This document shows positions 1 to 8,514 of a DNA stretch of 64,000 nucleotides, piece after piece; within the stretch, counting starts at the first letter, position 1, and each line of letters begins with the position of its first letter. The translations under genes and the position numbers were made by a program. Origin of the DNA: Akkermansia muciniphila (GTDB lineage Bacteria; Verrucomicrobiota; Verrucomicrobiia; Verrucomicrobiales; Akkermansiaceae); contig CANQLV010000006.1 of NCBI GenBank assembly GCA_947624785.1, positions 1 to 64,000 of the forward strand. The letters run 5' to 3'. The notes under the pieces are model-generated. The model did not search any database. It was not told the origin of the DNA and worked only from the letters and a program-made list of their open reading frames with translations.

Positions 1-297
1 GGGGGGGGGGCTCTGCACCAGAATGCCGTGGATGGAGGGGTCCGCGTTCAAGTCACGGACGACCTGGAGCAGTTCTTCCTGGGAAGCATCCGCAGGGAGA
101 ACGATTTTACGGGAGTTCATTCCCAGCTCCGCGCATTTTTTCACCTTGGAATTCACATACACCTGGGAGGCGGGGTCCTCCCCCACCAGAACCACGGCCA
201 GGCCGGGCGTTATTCCCTGTTCCCTGAGCCGGGCAATATCCTTTCCAACCTCTTCCAGCACCTGGGAGGCTACTTGTTTTCCGTCGATGATTTGCAT
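1..297 (-). CDS. folD: FolD, methylenetetrahydrofolate dehydrogenase/cyclohydrolase (N-terminal part)
   Basis: Bifunctional cytosolic enzyme of one-carbon metabolism that interconverts methylene-, methenyl- and formyl-tetrahydrofolate. About 99 N-terminal codons are present and the gene runs off the left edge. The translation opens [17 protein letters not shown] and contains the family block [17 protein letters not shown], which carries the Tyr and catalytic Lys of the YxxxK motif. It ends in GILVQSPPP, where the usual family sequence is GILVQLPLP. The start ATG lies at 295-297, and the first 28 nt overlap the 3' end of the acyltransferase gene, so the two are probably translationally coupled at the end of the envelope operon. 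The window edge falls inside a run of ten G, which reads as Pro codons. Confidence 0.9.
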   Translation of the reverse strand, partial: MQIIDGKQVASQVLEEVGKDIARLREQGITPGLAVVLVGEDPASQVYVNSKVKKCAELGMNSRKIVLPADASQEELLQVVRDLNADPSIHGILVQSPPP

Positions 298-998
298 AAT
301 AATGATTGATTAAGTGGCGGGAAGTCCGGAAGCCCCTCACTCAGCAGCCCCGCCAGAAGGCGGGCGTAGTCAGCCACCTGCTCATCCGTTGCGTCCGGAG
401 GAATGAACAGGCGCTTTTTCCATAGAATGTTCACGTTGGAACAGGGCTTGGGAATGGCGTAGCGGTCCCAGGCCTTGTTCAGCCGCCAGCAGTTTTCATA
501 TTCGATGCATACGGGAACGATGGGCAGCCCGGACTGGGAGGCCATCTTGATGATGCCGTGGTGCACCTCGTAAATGGGGCCCTGCGGGCCGTCCGGGGTG
601 AGGCAGAAGCAGACGTCCCCCTCCTGCACCTTCCTCATCATTTCCATGTAGGCCAGGGCTCCCCGCCGTCCGGAGGAGCCGCGGACGGAATCCAGGCCGA
701 AGTGCCTGCACACGGCCTCCACCAGGGCGCCGTCCTTGCTGGCGCTGGTGAGCACGCACATCTTGAGCGGCTTCTGGGCCAGGGACCAGGCGTAGCCGGG
801 CACCGTCGTGCGGTTGTGCCAGAGAGCCACCAGGAAGGGCGCCGTGTAGACGTCGTCGTGCTCCTCCTTGATGGAGCGGATATTCAGGCTCATGCAGATG
901 GGCTGGAGCAGGGACCACAGGCCGAAGCCGGCCAGCCTGGTCCACCAGCGGGAACGCTTTTCGGACGTTTTTCGGACAATAGGGTTGAGCAGCAACAT
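270..998 (-). CDS. DUF374 lysophospholipid acyltransferase-like protein
   Basis: A 242-residue protein of the DUF374 branch of the glycerolipid acyltransferase superfamily, thought to act at the inner membrane on lipid or lipid A-type substrates; the substrate is not determined. The family markers [10 protein letters not shown] (the catalytic His region) and TPDGPQGP are both present. An N-terminal hydrophobic patch (about residues 24-38) could anchor it. It lies 15 nt downstream of the AsmA-like gene and overlaps folD by 28 nt, so it belongs to the same minus-strand operon as the secretin. That context suggests an envelope role, but KDO or lipid transfer is only a guess. Confidence 0.85.
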   Translation of the reverse strand: MLLLNPIVRKTSEKRSRWWTRLAGFGLWSLLQPICMSLNIRSIKEEHDDVYTAPFLVALWHNRTTVPGYAWSLAQKPLKMCVLTSASKDGALVEAVCRHFGLDSVRGSSGRRGALAYMEMMRKVQEGDVCFCLTPDGPQGPIYEVHHGIIKMASQSGLPIVPVCIEYENCWRLNKAWDRYAIPKPCSNVNILWKKRLFIPPDATDEQVADYARLLAGLLSEGLPDFPPLNQSLLCKSSTENK

Positions 999-1013
999 GA
1001 ATCCTCGGCAATA

Positions 1014-2657
1014 TCACATGAATCCGTCCACCGTAATGCGGGCGGGAGGGGTAGTTGACGGAGCGGGAAGAACCGTTCCGCGGGCAGGGGCGGTCCCCAT
1101 TCCCGGACGGTCCGCGCGCGGCTCCACTTCCTGGAGCATGCCGGCGGAGTTGTCCTGCGGGGATGCCGGCGTACCGGAAATTTTCACGGGGAGAATGATT
1201 TCATGCCCCTCCTGCGTAACGCCGGACGGCAGGCGGCGGCTATCCACCATGTAGGAGGGGATTTTAAAGACCAGCTCTCCCGTCACGGCGGAACCGTCAC
1301 TGTACAGAACCCCGGTCACTCCCAGGAAGCCCTGCTCAAACAGGGAAATCTCTTTCAGGGAGGCGGACCGGTCCGTTCCGTCACTTTCCAGCAGGAAGGA
1401 GCCGGACGTAAAGACGGGGGAAGAGTACGGCAGCCTTATTTCCGTGTTCCGGGCGGTCATGGCCGCCAGCAGGCGCAGGACGGGTAGCCTGAGCATGGTC
1501 GCCTTGATGACGGAACCGCTGTACCCTTTCACGGAGGGCCTTTTCTGTTCGTCCATCACGGGGAGCGCAAAGTCCAGCTTCAATTCATGCTTTTCATCCA
1601 CTTCCTGTTCCCCCATCTGCACCTTGAGGAAGGAAGCGAAGTCATCCCCCACCAGGGAGAGGAGGTCGAAATTCCTGCCCGTCAGGGTCCAGGCCCGGTG
1701 GCGGAAATCCGTGCCCAGGAGGAAATTCCCCGTAATCATGAAGGGGCTGAGGTCCGTAGGCTTGTTAAGCAGGCGCCCCTTGTCCAGAAAACCGGAGAAG
1801 GTGAGCTGCTTGACGCCGTTTCCGTTTAAAATGATGGAGCCGGAGTCGACACCCATCAGCGGCCAGCCCTTGATTTTCAGCTTTTGCTGTGACAGGTCCA
1901 GCACGTATTCCGGTTCCGTACCGTTTCCGGACGTGCGGATGTAGGCTTCCGCCGTCATGTAGAAGGGGCCGTCATTCCGCTCCAGGGTAAATTCCTCCGT
2001 CCTGTGGGCGTAACCCACCTCCAGGCGCGGAGCGGTGTACCGCCGGAAGACGAACGGGAGTTCCCGGTTCGTCTGCGGAACGGCAAATTTGGCGAATCCG
2101 GGGCGCAGGCCGACCGCGACCTTGGCCATGTTCAGGCTTTCCCCCTTGATTTTTCCCATGAAGAGGGACGTGGCGGAGATTTCGCCGGAAACGCCTTCCA
2201 TCGTTACAAAAGACAGGCAGGAATCTTCCGGAAAAGTGACCTTGATGCGGGAGGCTTTCATGGAAAGGCCGTCCATCGCCATGCCGGAGACTTCCACCTT
2301 TGCGCCCCAGGCGGCGGAGAGGTCCGATTGCAGCCGCCCGGCGAATTCCTCCGTATTGAAAGAAGTCAGGCGGTACATGTACGTTCCCGCCAGGGCGCCC
2401 ACAGCCAGCAGGACCAGGATGCAGAGGCCGATCAGGAAACGCTTGTTTTTCAGCACGGCCTGCCTGGCGTCCCCGTGGTCGTCATTATAGGTCCGCCGGC
2501 GTTTTTCCACGCGGATGACCTTGCTGCCGTCCGGGCGCACCACTACTTCCCTCCTTCGCTCCACGCCCTGGGAATCCGACGCATGCAGCTGGCGCATGAT
2601 ATTGCCGGCCCCCTGGGAGGAAGAAGAGGACTCAGGATCGGAATCACTGTTCTTCAA
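1014..2657 (-). CDS. AsmA-like single-pass membrane protein
   Basis: A 547-residue protein of unknown function. It has a Ser-rich, charged cytoplasmic N-terminus with a basic cluster (around residues 31-57), one membrane segment at about residues 74-95 (IGLCILVLLAVGALAG), and a long periplasmic part rich in short beta strands. The part after the anchor (VEVSGMAMDGLSMKASRIKVTFPE) resembles the start of AsmA/TamB-type proteins involved in outer-membrane lipid or protein traffic. The fold assignment is an inference from pattern only. The gene is 21 nt downstream of the secretin gene and 15 nt upstream of the acyltransferase, supporting a shared envelope function. Confidence 0.7.
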   Translation of the reverse strand: MKNSDSDPESSSSSQGAGNIMRQLHASDSQGVERRREVVVRPDGSKVIRVEKRRRTYNDDHGDARQAVLKNKRFLIGLCILVLLAVGALAGTYMYRLTSFNTEEFAGRLQSDLSAAWGAKVEVSGMAMDGLSMKASRIKVTFPEDSCLSFVTMEGVSGEISATSLFMGKIKGESLNMAKVAVGLRPGFAKFAVPQTNRELPFVFRRYTAPRLEVGYAHRTEEFTLERNDGPFYMTAEAYIRTSGNGTEPEYVLDLSQQKLKIKGWPLMGVDSGSIILNGNGVKQLTFSGFLDKGRLLNKPTDLSPFMITGNFLLGTDFRHRAWTLTGRNFDLLSLVGDDFASFLKVQMGEQEVDEKHELKLDFALPVMDEQKRPSVKGYSGSVIKATMLRLPVLRLLAAMTARNTEIRLPYSSPVFTSGSFLLESDGTDRSASLKEISLFEQGFLGVTGVLYSDGSAVTGELVFKIPSYMVDSRRLPSGVTQEGHEIILPVKISGTPASPQDNSAGMLQEVEPRADRPGMGTAPARGTVLPAPSTTPPARITVDGFM

Positions 2658-2678
2658 TGGTCTTAATCCGGTTAAAGG

Positions 2679-5216
2679 TTACTGGGCATTGCTGAGGGCG
2701 GGAAGAGGCGCGAGCCCTGCCGGAGCCTCCTCATCCGGAACGGAGGTGCCCGGCGTGTAAAGCTGCTTGCCGCCCGGGTCCACCACTTCCGCCTTCACCA
2801 TGATGATGATGGCTTTGCGCTGTTCCTTGGCTCCCTTGGAGCGGAAAAGGCGTCCCACCCAGGGAATATCCCCCAGAATGGGGATTTTATCCTCATACGT
2901 GATGGAGGTGGATTTTTTCAGGGCGCCGATGACGAGCGTGCTGCCGGTGGCAATGCGCACCGGGGCGGTCAGGCGGCGCGTGGAGAATACGGGTTGGAGA
3001 ATGAAGTTGTCGGAAGCCTTCACCATGACGATGTCTTCCTTCGCATTTTTCTCCTGGGAGGCCACGGGCACGAAGAGCGGCGTACCGTAGTTGATGAAGC
3101 CGTCAAAGTCCACGATTTCCGGCACCACGGTCATTTCCACGATAGCCTTGTCATCGCTGATGCCGGTCACCTCCACGTTGAATACCGTGCCGAGCTGCCT
3201 GGTTTCAAAGGCGGAGGGGTGGGCGGGCGTGATAGGCATGACCGGCAGGCGGTCTCCGCCGTCGTCGTCATAGTCGCCCCAGTCGTCTCCGTTATTGTTG
3301 TTGCCCGTGCTGTTGGGAACTTCGGGCGGGTCATATTCCGTGGGATAAATCAGTTCCTTGCCGCTGAAGAAGGTGGCTTTTTCCCCGGGGCGCACAATCA
3401 CGGAAGGATGCTGCATGATGTCCGTGCCTTTTTTCTGGCTCAGGCCGCGCATGATCATCGTGATGTCCGCCTGGCTCCACATGCCGCGCATGGTGACGAT
3501 GCTGGGCGCACCGCCGGGAACGTAGGCCACGCCGGTGCTTCTGGCGGAGGAACCGCGCTCAATCATGCCGTCAATGCTGTCTTCCGTAAAGACCTGGTTG
3601 CCGGACCTCAGTCCGCCCACCACCCCTCCCGGGACGGCGGCTCCGGCCACGCTGGCGGCGCTGTCCAGCACGGTGTTGTTGTAGTCATTCTTGTTGGTGC
3701 CCGCACCGCCCATGAACCACTTGGTGGGGTCCAGGTTCAGGTTCACGATCCAGTTGAAGCCCAGTTCTTCCAGGTCCGTCTGATTGACTTCCAGGAACGT
3801 CGCGCTGACAACCACCTGCAGGGGCTGTTCCGCCGTCTTGGAAGCCACCAGCTCCTCCAGCATGCTCAAGTCCTTGGGCGTACCGTGGAAAAGGAGGGTG
3901 GAGTTGCCCGAGTTGTACTTGATGAAGCTGCCTTCCGGGAATTTCACGCCCAGGGAGGCCAGGGCCTTCTGCGGATCCACCCGTTTCAGGGTCATGCCGG
4001 AAGAACCGGCGTCCCCGGAACCGAAGGGATCGGCATTTTCCGAATCGGAGGATTCCGACAAGCCGGAGAAGAAGCCCGGAGGAAGGGAAATGGCCTTGGT
4101 CACCATGTAGGAGGTGCCGTCGGAACTGGATACCAGCTCCGCGCCAAAGGCGTTCGTGCGCAGAATGAGGCCGGAAGCGCGCGCCACGTATTCCAGGGCG
4201 TCGCGTAGCGGCACGTTTTGAAGATTAAGCGTAATTCTCTTGCCGGCGGTCTCCTTGGCGGAAACGCTGTCCGCAGGGCCGGGGTCCACGGAAATGTTCA
4301 CGCCGCGCTCCGCCGTCGTCATGGCCGTGGCATCATGCGTCCTGGCCTGGCTGCGCAGATAGTCCACGGCTTCCTGTACCGTTGCGCCGTCCAGCTGCAC
4401 GCGGGGCAGACGGATCATGCCCAGCTTCTGGTCCACATTCACCACCGGATTGTCCAGCGGCTGGGAGAAGGAAGCGGGCTCCTCCGGCGTTTCCGTCAGG
4501 GGAACGGGCATCTCCCACAGCTTGGAGACGTCCGCCAGGGCACTGCCCCGGGTTTCATCCCTGGCAGCGTCAAAGTAGGCGGTCCTGGCGCGGTTGACCA
4601 GCTCCATGCCGCGCCGCGCCGCCGTGTTGTAAGGGTCCGTCTGGAGGACGGAGGTAAATTCCTTCAGGGCCGCATCATACTGGCCCAGTTCATAATAGCC
4701 GTAAGCCAGGCGAAGCAGGCGGTTGACTTCCTCCACGTTCTTGACGTGTTCCGGGGACAGGGCCGGATTCGTGCGAACCGGGTCCCGGGCTATTTCCAGC
4801 GTGCGCTTGGCCAGGGCATGGTCCGGCGCAGCTTTCAAGGCGTCTTCCAGTAGCTTGACGGCCTCGTCGTAACGCCCCACCTTGATGTATTCCTGCGCCA
4901 CGGCCACACTGGCGTCCGCAATGCTGGTTTCCAGAAAACGGCGCCGCTTCTCCATGTTGGGGGACTTGGGCAGCGCGGTCAGGCTCCTGCGGTAATTGTC
5001 CAGGGCTTCCTGGTACTTGCCCTCGGAATACAGCTGACGCGCCTGCCCCAGCAGCAGCATGGAAGCCTGGGCCTGCTCTTCCATCCGGGCCGCGGTCCGG
5101 CGGGCGGCCCCTGCTCCTTCCTGGGCCAGCCCCTGGCCGGCTCCAATACCGGCGACGGCAAGCGCCAGGGCAATTTGCTGAATGGCAGACATGGAGTGAG
5201 GGAAACGTCTAGTCAT
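2679..5216 (-). CDS. Secretin (type II/III secretion or type IV pilus outer-membrane channel) with TPR N-terminus
   Basis: An 845-residue outer-membrane secretin. A signal peptide (about residues 9-31, ending GQGLAQ) precedes two or three TPR-like repeats (about 50-215), an STN/N0-like domain (about 265-365) and a further N domain. The C-terminal secretin domain contains VVSATFLEVNQTDLEELGF and the closing signature VIGALKKSTSITYEDKIPIL followed by GDIPWVGRLF. An acidic Asn/Asp/Gly loop (GNNNNGDDWGDYDDDGGDR) lies just before the C-terminal part. It resembles the Amuc_1098 family of pilus secretins, but no pilM, pilN, pilO or ATPase gene is nearby. The first ATG at 5214-5216 was chosen; a second in-frame Met, eight codons later, also gives a good signal peptide. 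First gene of the envelope operon. Confidence 0.9.
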   Translation of the reverse strand: MTRRFPHSMSAIQQIALALAVAGIGAGQGLAQEGAGAARRTAARMEEQAQASMLLLGQARQLYSEGKYQEALDNYRRSLTALPKSPNMEKRRRFLETSIADASVAVAQEYIKVGRYDEAVKLLEDALKAAPDHALAKRTLEIARDPVRTNPALSPEHVKNVEEVNRLLRLAYGYYELGQYDAALKEFTSVLQTDPYNTAARRGMELVNRARTAYFDAARDETRGSALADVSKLWEMPVPLTETPEEPASFSQPLDNPVVNVDQKLGMIRLPRVQLDGATVQEAVDYLRSQARTHDATAMTTAERGVNISVDPGPADSVSAKETAGKRITLNLQNVPLRDALEYVARASGLILRTNAFGAELVSSSDGTSYMVTKAISLPPGFFSGLSESSDSENADPFGSGDAGSSGMTLKRVDPQKALASLGVKFPEGSFIKYNSGNSTLLFHGTPKDLSMLEELVASKTAEQPLQVVVSATFLEVNQTDLEELGFNWIVNLNLDPTKWFMGGAGTNKNDYNNTVLDSAASVAGAAVPGGVVGGLRSGNQVFTEDSIDGMIERGSSARSTGVAYVPGGAPSIVTMRGMWSQADITMIMRGLSQKKGTDIMQHPSVIVRPGEKATFFSGKELIYPTEYDPPEVPNSTGNNNNGDDWGDYDDDGGDRLPVMPITPAHPSAFETRQLGTVFNVEVTGISDDKAIVEMTVVPEIVDFDGFINYGTPLFVPVASQEKNAKEDIVMVKASDNFILQPVFSTRRLTAPVRIATGSTLVIGALKKSTSITYEDKIPILGDIPWVGRLFRSKGAKEQRKAIIIMVKAEVVDPGGKQLYTPGTSVPDEEAPAGLAPLPALSNAQ

Positions 5217-5278
5217 AGGAATTTCCGGGACTATACCGAATTAAAAACCGCCCGTCATTATAAAAACGCCCAGCAGAG

Positions 5279-5329
5279 CAAAAAATATCGGAAAGGGCAG
5301 CCACACCCCTCCGGAGGGAATGCCCCTTT
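5279..5329 (-). terminator. Rho-independent terminator after the GH13 gene
   Basis: On the minus strand, AAAGGGGCA pairs with TGCCCTTT around an inner palindrome CCCTCCGGAGGG, and a run of six T follows shortly after. It begins at the GH13 stop codon and separates that operon from the secretin operon. Confidence 0.55.
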
Positions 5330-7097
5330 AAACGGCAGAGAGTTCCAGCACGCCCACATGCCCCGGTTTCAGAGGATGGGGAAGCCCGCGTTCCATCAGT
5401 TCCTTCCGGTCAAAAACCCGGTCTTCCCCCTCTCCGTCCATCAGGTCCCTGACACGCACGCGGTCCGTCTGGATGCCGCACCAGCCGAAGGCGTGCTGGG
5501 GAATGGAAATGCGGAGGTTGTAGAAGTTGATCTCCGGGGAAAGGTTCCCCACCACCAGCACGGTGGCCCCGGCGCGGGCATCATGCCGGAGCATGGCGTA
5601 CACCCAGTGGCCGGAGGTGTCTTCCGCAGGTTCCCTGCCGAAGGTGGTGTTTTTCATGTTGGCCCAGTTCAAGCCGTAAAAATCCCCGCGGTCCAGCGCC
5701 GGATGCTGCATCAGGGGAAGCAGCCGCTGATGAAAGTTCCTCAGCTCCGCGGAGTCCTCCGGCAGCAGAGAGGCGTCAAACCGTCCGTCCGCCACCCAGG
5801 GCTGGAGCTGGGGCAGGCAGGTGTAGTCAAAAATACTGGTGCGGCCGTCATGGCCGCCGTAGCCGCCGGGGCTTTCCGCCCGCTCCCCTACTTCCTGCCC
5901 GTTGTACACCAGCACGGGACCGCGGCCGGACGCGTACATCAGCGTCATGACCGCCGGAAGGATGATGCGGCCCACGCCGCCCCAGGAGAGCGGGGAGCAC
6001 ACGCGCGTTTCATCATGGTTTTCCACGTAGCGGACGCCGCTGGCCATGTATTTGGGGTCACTCCGGAAAAGGCGGTCGAAGTCGTTGGCCCAGTTCTTTT
6101 CCGTGTACACATGGAGCGCCAGGCGGTAGCAGGCGGAATCGTAAACGGCATTGAAGCCGGATTCCAGCAGCGCGGCACAGGGATCGCCGGGGGTGGTTTT
6201 CATGTGGTCATTGTACGCTTCCGCCATGAAAAACACGTCCGGCAGGCGGACGCGGGAGCGGGAGATGGCCCATTTCCAGAAGGCCATGGGAATCATGTGG
6301 GCCATGTCGCACCTGAAGCCGCCGATGCCCAGGCCCTGCCAGAAGGAAAGGATGTCGTCCATGATGCGCCAGGTCTTGGGCACGCGCTGCTTGGGGCTCG
6401 TCCAGTCCGGCAGCAGGCGGAGGGCCGGCAGTCCGGCCAGGAAGTTGTAACCGTAGTTGAGCTTGACCGTTTCATACCAGTCGTACTTGGTGGGGTTCCA
6501 TGTAACGGCATTGTTGCCCGTGACGCGTCCGAAGGTCATTTCCCCTTCGAACAGGCCGTCCGGCAGATGCAGGGGGGGACCGCCCCCCGGACTGTTGGAG
6601 GTCAGATAAAAGTACCCCTGCTCCGGGGAGAAAAACGTATGGTGGTCATCCCCTTCCCCAAAATCGTCATGGCCGTCCCAGTCCGCCAGGTAGGCGCGGG
6701 AAACATGGTTGGGGATGAAGTCGATCATCGGCAGCAGGCCCACCGTCCGGCAGCGCTTCACCAGGGCCTTGAATTCCTCCATCCTCTTTTCCGGCACGGA
6801 GGCCAGGTCCGGGTCCACGTCAAAATAATCAACCACCGCATAGGGGCTGCCGGCCAGCCCTTTTACGATGGTTTCCGGCTGGGCGGCCAGCTTGGGATAG
6901 GACGTCTGGGTGGCGTGCCTCAGCACCCCCGTCAGCCAGATGTGGGTAAAACCCATCCGGGCTATTTCCCGCAGGGCCTTGTCCGTCACGCCGTTGAAAG
7001 TGCCGCATCCGTTCGTTTCCCGGCTCCCCCAGTCCACTCCATGGACCTCCATGTTGGAAAAATGGCGAACAAATAGTTGATAAATGACCGGGCGCAT
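5328..7097 (-). CDS. GH13 alpha-amylase family glycosidase
   Basis: A 589-residue GH13 family enzyme predicted to act on alpha-glucans. The catalytic triad is visible in GGFRCDMAHMIP (nucleophile Asp), FFMAEAYND (acid/base Glu) and RYVENHDETR (third Asp). MIDFIPNHVSR matches conserved region I. No signal peptide is seen, so it is probably cytoplasmic and handles glycogen or maltodextrin, perhaps with MalQ at 33684. The open frame reaches up to 7259, inside cca, but the ATG at 7095-7097 gives MRPVIYQLFVRHF, the normal first strand of the family barrel, and leaves 26 nt after the cca stop. Last gene of its operon. Confidence 0.9.
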   Translation of the reverse strand: MRPVIYQLFVRHFSNMEVHGVDWGSRETNGCGTFNGVTDKALREIARMGFTHIWLTGVLRHATQTSYPKLAAQPETIVKGLAGSPYAVVDYFDVDPDLASVPEKRMEEFKALVKRCRTVGLLPMIDFIPNHVSRAYLADWDGHDDFGEGDDHHTFFSPEQGYFYLTSNSPGGGPPLHLPDGLFEGEMTFGRVTGNNAVTWNPTKYDWYETVKLNYGYNFLAGLPALRLLPDWTSPKQRVPKTWRIMDDILSFWQGLGIGGFRCDMAHMIPMAFWKWAISRSRVRLPDVFFMAEAYNDHMKTTPGDPCAALLESGFNAVYDSACYRLALHVYTEKNWANDFDRLFRSDPKYMASGVRYVENHDETRVCSPLSWGGVGRIILPAVMTLMYASGRGPVLVYNGQEVGERAESPGGYGGHDGRTSIFDYTCLPQLQPWVADGRFDASLLPEDSAELRNFHQRLLPLMQHPALDRGDFYGLNWANMKNTTFGREPAEDTSGHWVYAMLRHDARAGATVLVVGNLSPEINFYNLRISIPQHAFGWCGIQTDRVRVRDLMDGEGEDRVFDRKELMERGLPHPLKPGHVGVLELSAV

Positions 7098-7123
7098 GAA
7101 CTGAAAAGATGAGGTACTGAGGG

Positions 7124-8506
7124 CTATAATGCTAACTTTTCCAGGTATTCTGCAAGTGTATTCTGTTCCACCGGGGCAATTTGCCCCAGCAGCAGCAGAG
7201 CCTCCTTCCTGGTCCGGAGCGTTCCTTCCAGCTGAAGTTCCTGCAAACGGGCCAGCCATTTCCTGAAACCGGGACCGGGGGGCAGCCCCAGGTTCAGCAG
7301 ATCGCGCCCGGTCACCAGGGGAGGAGGCACCAGGGGCGCGTCCCGGTAGGAATCCATGGCGTCCCTGACAAATTGCCAGTTGTCCATCAATCCGTTGGAC
7401 GAAAGACAGTCCACGCGGTGAAGCTCCAGCTCGTCACTGAAATGCGGAGCGCTCATGAACATCCGCAGGGTGGATTTCTTCATCTGCCGCACGTTCATGA
7501 AGCGCATGTGGCGCTCCACCATGGCGCACACCGCATCAATCACGGCATTGGAATACTTCAATCTCCTTAAAATGTCCCGCGCCATGGAAGCGCCTTCCTT
7601 GTCATGACCGGAAAAACGGATGCGCCCCGTTTCATCCACCTGGCGGCAGGGAGGTTTTCCGACATCGTGCAGCAGCACGCCCAGGACCAGCTCCAGAGAC
7701 ACGGGGGCGCCGTCCTTCCCCAGCGCGTCCAGCATCATCAGCGTATGGGTGTACACGTCCCCCTCAGGATGCCACTGGGGAGGCTGCGTGCAGCCGACCA
7801 TGCCGTATATCTCCGGAATGACACGCTTCATCAGCTCCGTTTCCACCAGCATTTCCACGCCCCGCTTCCTTCCGGGAGACAATAGAATCCTGTCCAGTTC
7901 CTCCCGGATGCGCTCCGGCGCGATGCGGGCCAGCAACGGGGCGTTCCTGCAAATGGCGGCATAAGTCCCCGCCTCCACCTGCACTTCCCTGGTAACGGCG
8001 AAACGAACGGCGCGCATCAGCCGGAGGGAGTCCTCCTCAAAACGGCGGTCCGGCTCCCCGATGCACCTCAGCACGCGGGCCCGGATGTCCTCCACGCCGC
8101 CCACATAATCCACCACATGACCCGGCGGGACGGAAAACGGATCTTCAAAGAGGCCGTTCATGGTAAAATCACGGCGCCGGGCGTCCTCCTCCGCATCCGT
8201 GAAGCAGACGTATTCCGGACGCCTGCCGTCCCTGTAGCTGCCGTCCCTGCGGAACGTAGCCACTTCAAAGGAGAAACCGCCACGGCGCACCAGCACCACG
8301 CCGAAGGCGGCGCCCACTTCCCAGGCGTCCGGGAACAGGCGCAGCACCTCGTCCGGACGGGCGGAGGTGGCAATGTCAATGTCCTTCACGGGATACCCCA
8401 GCAGCCTGTCCCGGACGCAGCCTCCCACAAAATATACCGTGTGCCCCGCTCCGTCCAGCGCGCGCGCCACAGCCTCCGCGGCCTTTCTCAATGGAATATT
8501 TTCCAT
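7124..8506 (-). CDS. cca: tRNA nucleotidyltransferase (CCA-adding) / poly(A) polymerase family with HD domain
   Basis: A 460-residue class II nucleotidyltransferase. The N-terminus has the signature VYFVGGCVRDRLLGYPVKDI with the DID metal-binding triad and the RRRDFTMNGLF motif of the head and neck domains. The arm region EEDSLRLMRAVRF follows, then an HD phosphohydrolase domain (LLHDVGKPP and HMRF). It probably adds or repairs the 3' CCA end of tRNA, with the HD domain removing 2',3'-cyclic phosphates. A poly(A) polymerase role cannot be excluded from sequence alone. The gene starts 8 nt after the stop of the thioredoxin-fold gene and is followed by GH13. Confidence 0.92.
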   Translation of the reverse strand: MENIPLRKAAEAVARALDGAGHTVYFVGGCVRDRLLGYPVKDIDIATSARPDEVLRLFPDAWEVGAAFGVVLVRRGGFSFEVATFRRDGSYRDGRRPEYVCFTDAEEDARRRDFTMNGLFEDPFSVPPGHVVDYVGGVEDIRARVLRCIGEPDRRFEEDSLRLMRAVRFAVTREVQVEAGTYAAICRNAPLLARIAPERIREELDRILLSPGRKRGVEMLVETELMKRVIPEIYGMVGCTQPPQWHPEGDVYTHTLMMLDALGKDGAPVSLELVLGVLLHDVGKPPCRQVDETGRIRFSGHDKEGASMARDILRRLKYSNAVIDAVCAMVERHMRFMNVRQMKKSTLRMFMSAPHFSDELELHRVDCLSSNGLMDNWQFVRDAMDSYRDAPLVPPPLVTGRDLLNLGLPPGPGFRKWLARLQELQLEGTLRTRKEALLLLGQIAPVEQNTLAEYLEKLAL

Positions 8507-8514
8507 GGAGCGGG

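Noticed and set aside
1..10. Run of ten G at the left edge
   Set aside because: It fits Pro codons of folD (…SPPPP), so it need not be an assembly artefact, though its exact length deserves caution.
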